Source: Crocodylus rhombifer
Lineage: Eukaryota > Chordata > Crocodylia > Crocodylidae
Direction: 5' to 3'
Length of the DNA stretch: 64,000 nt
Assembly (NCBI GenBank): GCA_038503035.1
Contig: JAVSML010020386.1
Span: 189,225 to 253,224, forward strand
Position 1 is the first letter of the stretch; each line of letters opens with the position of its first letter. A program made the translations under genes and the position numbers. Below are positions 59,743 to 64,000 of this stretch, in pieces. The notes under the pieces are model-generated. The model ran no database searches. It was not told the origin of the DNA and saw only the letters and a program-made list of their open reading frames with translations.

Positions 59743-61514
59743 GAGTGTAAACTTAATATGAAAGTACAAATGACAGTGCCATTGCTGGTAGACTGCATGG
59801 CTTTGAAGCCACCTGGGAAGGCCAGCACAAAATTAGATTTCTATTAGAAAAGAATGCATGCAGGCTACATTGAAAATTTAAGCCATTCTTTTGTGTGAAT
59901 CCTGGAAATGTCTTGGAAAAGCATTTACTTTAAAGGCAACGCCAAACCATGAAATACAAAACCAAACCAGATGCTTCCTCCTTTCTTTCTTTTTTTTTTT
60001 GCTCCAGCTCATTTGGTTAACAGTCAAATATTCTTATCAAGAGACACTAATAAAAAGAATAATTAGCATGGAGAAAATTACTGGTAATGAATATTTCACA
60101 AACTAATATAGCCTTTTCTTTTTTATAGAAGAGAGAGAAGGTCCAATTCCCCAAGTCATTCTGAATTGCACTGTACTTCACAAGTGACCTTAGTGTTTGT
60201 AGCAAAAGCCAGCATGGACCAGAATGTTAGGATATTACCTGTTATATCAAAAAGCAATGTGAAAAACTCCCTCTCCTCCCCACAGAGTGGTCAGATTGTT
60301 CACTAGGAGTGCTTGGTACTGTGTGTGAAAGGTGCGACTGCTGGCAAATCACGTAGTCCTGCGTGGGAAAACCTCTTTTAGTCCGAAGGAATATCTGGAG
60401 AAGCTACTTAGGCTTTCCGTTTCTCAGGGGAATGTTGTAATTTAGGCGTGGTAGAAAATATAGGACTATAAATCTTTTCTAGAACACCAAAACCCTCTCC
60501 AAGGCACCATTCCTAGAGAAAAAAATCATAACATTTGAATTGTTATTTGCTGTCCTGTTCTTCACAGGAATAGGAAGGATTAACTATGGTGCACAAGTTG
60601 TGAAAAGTGCTATTTTTCCTTCGTTCATTTAATCATCTATTGCAAGGATCTGCAGGGAGATTGGGGTTATCCTGTCGAAGCTGTAGCAAGTGCATAGCAC
60701 TTGACATAGTCTATTTTATATTTTTCCATCACTGCTACAATCCCTGACACCAGGTTGCACATATACATATTGGCCAAATTGCAAAGCATGTAGTTAAATA
60801 AGGCAGAAATATCTATATTAACTGCTGCCTCTTTCAGCACTCTGATGAGGTTTTTAGAGGCTGACTTTCCTGCTTTAGTAAGCAGTATCTTATCAAGTGG
60901 AAGATAGCACTTCCACTGAGAACATTTGAGCTGGCAAGTTTGTAAGTTATTTCTAAGTGTATTTATGTGATCAAACTCACTTTAAAAAATACATACTGAA
61001 CAAAAGAAGAGCATAAGAAGCAGGTTTATTTCTAAAGTTAGGTGAAAATTTGCAGAATCCTCACAGCTCTCACATGGGGAAAGAGACTTTGAATTCAGAA
61101 ATTAGGATCTGCCTTCTCATAGATTTTACCTGACCCCAGTGTCTCATTGTCAGTGGAAGGTGTGGATCCCAAGAAAAATTCAGCTGTTTAAAATGTATCT
61201 AATGTACACCGCTTGTTCCTTCTGATGTGTAAATCTCAAGGTCTTGGTCCTTTTCTTCAAAGTGCCCAGAAGTGTGGGTCTACAATAACTAAAAGATTGC
61301 CTCATGGTCTGAGTTGAAGACTGGGCAACAGCTATTTCTCTAGCTTAATGGAGCTTTTACTTTAAGCTAAAAGCTCATCTATGTGGGTGAGAGAGGTTTG
61401 TCACCAGCCTCTCCAGTTTAGTCTTGAAATGCCAGAACCATTTCTTTTATTTTTTCTCTATCATCTAGACAAAAACATGTATATTTAACTTGAAAGCACA
61501 ACAAAAAGCATGTA
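59743..61514. other. Intergenic, nothing recognised
   Basis: AT-rich, short ORFs only, and no repeat terminus identified. Confidence 0.4.
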
Positions 61515-61519
61515 CAGTT

Positions 61520-62288
61520 TGTTAGGGTGACAATAATTTGGATCTTAGAGAGCACTGGATTTGCAGCTGAATGGCTTTACCTGTGGCCTAGCAAAGCTGC
61601 TGACCACAAGGCAGAATGATAGTTAATCCAGCCATTTGCTTATGCTAAGTAACCATCTTAACTGTGTCAACCATTTTCTGAGGGAAAAGCAGCGAGTGAA
61701 TCTGTGCGAGTCTGTGTGCTGTGAGCCAGCTACAGTAAGGAATGAGATAAGATAGAGGGGCCAAAAAAAGGTGGAAGAGGATACAACCTGAAACAGAAAA
61801 ACAGACTGGAATGTTAAAAACAACACACAATTCGTAACAGAATCCAAGATAAGCATATCCAAAAAGGTGAATGGTGATTGGTGAAGAAGCCTCTAGAAGC
61901 TTCCAGGTTTTGGTCAAAGTCTGCCCATTGACCGAAAAAAAGGAGTCAAGGTCTTAGACATGTGCTCAGAGCAAAAAGGCACATAAATGAATTAAATGCA
62001 CAGGCAATTCCATGTTAATGAAGCAAACAGTAAAAAGAGGTGGAGCTTGAGGTGGGAGCAGAAATGGGTGGAACCAGAGGTGGAACAAGGGAGGGTCAAT
62101 ATTAATAAGTATACACCAAAGTGTATAAAATGTGGGGAAAAAACTATTGTTCGTTGCTGCTCTCCATATTCTGTCGGTGTGGGAGCTTGACCGAAGCCGT
62201 CTCCATTCTGAATAAAGCTGTTGCGAGCAATGTGTGCTGGTGTTTGCTCCCTGCTCTACTCTGGCTAATGAGTAACAGGATCCATGGG
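61520..62288 (+). mobile_element. LTR of an endogenous retrovirus-like element (family A), plus strand, 3'-truncated
   Basis: It starts TGTTAGGGTGACAATAATTT and follows the 48-kb LTR closely (GAGCACTGGATTTGCAGCTG, GCTGCTGACCACAAGG, TGTATAAAATGTG, ATTCTGAATAAA). TATAAAA is at 62124-62130 and AATAAA at 62211-62216. Similarity stops after GGATCCATG at about 62288, before the U5 end present in the other copy. There are no internal viral genes. Confidence 0.8.
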
Positions 62289-62945
62289 AGGGAGTGTCAG
62301 AAGAGCAGCTCCTGCAGAGCAGCCTGAAGAGCAGTTCCCTGCAGGTAAGTCTATGGGGCGGAAGGAGCATAGTAAGGAAGGGGGAGCAGATCAAGCCCAC
62401 CATGGTGAGGGAGGGAGTGGGGCAGGTGAGGGTGCTGCCCATCCAGGGCGGTGTGTGGAGTAGGATAGAGCCATGGGCAACTCATTCGGGGGTGTGGCGC
62501 ATCAGCGAGGCGGCTCCCACTGTGCACATCCCCTGAGAGGGGGCATGAAGGACACATCCCCCCCACCCTCAGATTTGTGCAGGGGGTGGTGGAGGATGAG
62601 GACTGCCCACTGCAAGCTTGGGTCTCCCTGCCCTGCTGCCCTCCCCTTAGGAGCCCTGAGCTGCCATGGCAATGCTCCCCCTGCCCCCCCGGCAGCAGTG
62701 GGGATGGCAGCAGCATTGAGTTATGCCTCCCACTTCTGCTGTGTGCGCAGGGGTGTACAGCTGGTGTGGGGCTCCTGGAAGGACAGCAGCAGGGTGCAGA
62801 GCCCTGAGCCCACAGCAGGCAGCCCACATCCACCCCCGTCCCACTCGACTCAGCTGAGTTTGGCTTGGCTCTGGCCATGCCACCGGCAGAGGCTGTGGAG
62901 GAAGGGGGAAGTCAGGCATGTGTCCTTCCTTTATATTTTAAACAG
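62289..62945 (+). repeat. GC-rich dispersed repeat, third copy
   Basis: 62330-62620 matches 10300-10640 in inverted orientation and 62660-62840 matches 33890-34060 directly. It abuts the broken LTR. The overlapping long ORFs on both strands have no domain and follow base composition. Confidence 0.65.
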
Positions 62946-64000
62946 GTAGTCACCCTAGCTGGCCCTGACTACCTGAGTAGGCATAACTACTTCCAGCTGG
63001 TCCTACCTACCTGCAGTGACATGGCTGCCTGATTATAAGCAGCAGCCCTTAGGTAGCCTATGAGGCTACCTATTAGGACAGGTGTCTGTCTGTTTTGGGA
63101 AGGGAGAAGGTGCCAAAAGCAGGGAGTGTGGGATTCTTACCTGCTTTGGAGGCTTAAAAAATGCTCTCAGCTGCTACTCTCATGGTGATGCCACTGCATC
63201 CTGTCTGGTGATGCCCCTCAAGAAGCTTCACCATTGCATTTCTGGGTTTGGCATGTATGAGCAGGCATATATAGATAGAATATGTCTACAACATGTCCCA
63301 AAAGAGATATTTCTGCCTAAATAGATCCTAAAACCATAACATGAGAGGAGCAATGAAAGAGATCACTTCATTGCTTTACCAGGTAGATTAAGGATAAGTC
63401 AACAGATCCAAGCCCATATTCCAAACAGGACTCAAAATAAGTATTTTTTGCATATAAACTATTGAAAGCATTCCAACGGAAGGCCAGCCAAAACCCTTGA
63501 TTACTGATGAACACACACATAGTGGGGGGTTATGATCAATTATTTGTCATTTTCATTTTACATGCAAAACAAAATTCAGCACCTCCCTTGTCTCTGATAA
63601 TATAGGGGCTGAGGGTCCCCTAGGCAGAGTTCCCTAGACATCGTAGGGTGTCTAGGCCTTAATTCCCCCTTCTCTCAACCTTTCTGGCATAGAAGAACCT
63701 TTGGATCTCTGTGACACTATGTTAAGTTATCTGACACCAAGCACCTCCAGATTTTTTCATTGGTTGGATCAGCTGCCTGTAGTGTACAAATGTGAGGGAG
63801 ACCTTAATGAGATACTGATTGTTGATTTCAGCTGTTTGGCACAGTTTGTGAGAACAAAGTGAACTGACAGCTCAGAGGAGAGAGAGAAAACAAGAGAGGC
63901 AGTTATCAACAAAGAACTGTATGGGAAGTTCAATTTAGAAACCAGCTCAGTTCAAATAACCCAACTGGGGAGGCTGCCCCACCCTGACTACTGGTGACTC
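62946..64000. other. Intergenic, nothing recognised
   Basis: No gene or repeat terminus was supported up to the window edge. Confidence 0.4.

Noticed and set aside
48020..62288. A single provirus bounded by the two family A LTRs
   Set aside because: The LTRs are in opposite orientation, the first has its own 5-bp duplication, and the interval contains CR1s and no retroviral genes.
62351..62949. 175-aa minus ORF and 158-aa plus ORF
   Set aside because: Both lie in the GC-rich dispersed repeat and show no conserved motif.
1..64000. tRNA, rRNA or snRNA genes
   Set aside because: None recognised by eye; a covariance-model scan would be needed to exclude decayed copies.

Overview
This is a eukaryotic (vertebrate) chromosomal window, not a bacterial or phage one. 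It holds one recognisable host gene, ZNF622, on the + strand, spread over six coding exons between 12392 and 29229. Nearly everything else I can support is transposon-derived. The spliced ZNF622 reads as 469 aa. Abundant CR1 LINEs (some with open frames), many small hAT-type DNA elements, ERV-type LTRs and no obvious SINE expansion suggest a non-avian sauropsid. A crocodilian is my best guess; a turtle is not excluded.

Layout. 1-6580: intergenic, with a CA microsatellite, an AT-rich hairpin, a Tigger-like fragment, a minus-strand CR1 split by a 740-bp hAT element with perfect 8-bp target duplications, and a minus-strand LTR-like block. 6580-7070: CpG island, the probable ZNF622 promoter. 7071-12382: probable intron in the 5' UTR, with further hAT elements. 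12383-30320: ZNF622 coding exons and 3' UTR. Its introns carry a CR1 (13.8-15.0 kb), hAT insertions with target duplications (15.8, 17.0, 19.3, 24.8 kb), a GC-rich repeat block (21.2-22.7 kb) and a 17-bp-TIR element (28.2-29.0 kb).

30.3-64 kb: no gene recognised. It holds five further CR1 copies (one at 40.06-42.96 kb keeps endonuclease and reverse transcriptase blocks; one at 55.95-56.89 kb keeps an open C-terminal frame), foldback elements at 36 and 52.7 kb, a solo LTR with a 5-bp target duplication (48.0-48.7 kb), an opposite-oriented relative (61.5-62.3 kb), and a second LTR-like family (59 kb). From general knowledge of synteny in other vertebrates, ZNF622 lies beside RETREG1, with a large gene-poor stretch towards MARCHF11. 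That fits the empty right half, but neither neighbour is visible here.

I found no CRISPR array, operon, toxin system or other undescribed multi-gene system. What deserves a second look is structural: nested insertions with readable target duplications, unusually clean hairpins, and repeat families recurring across the window.
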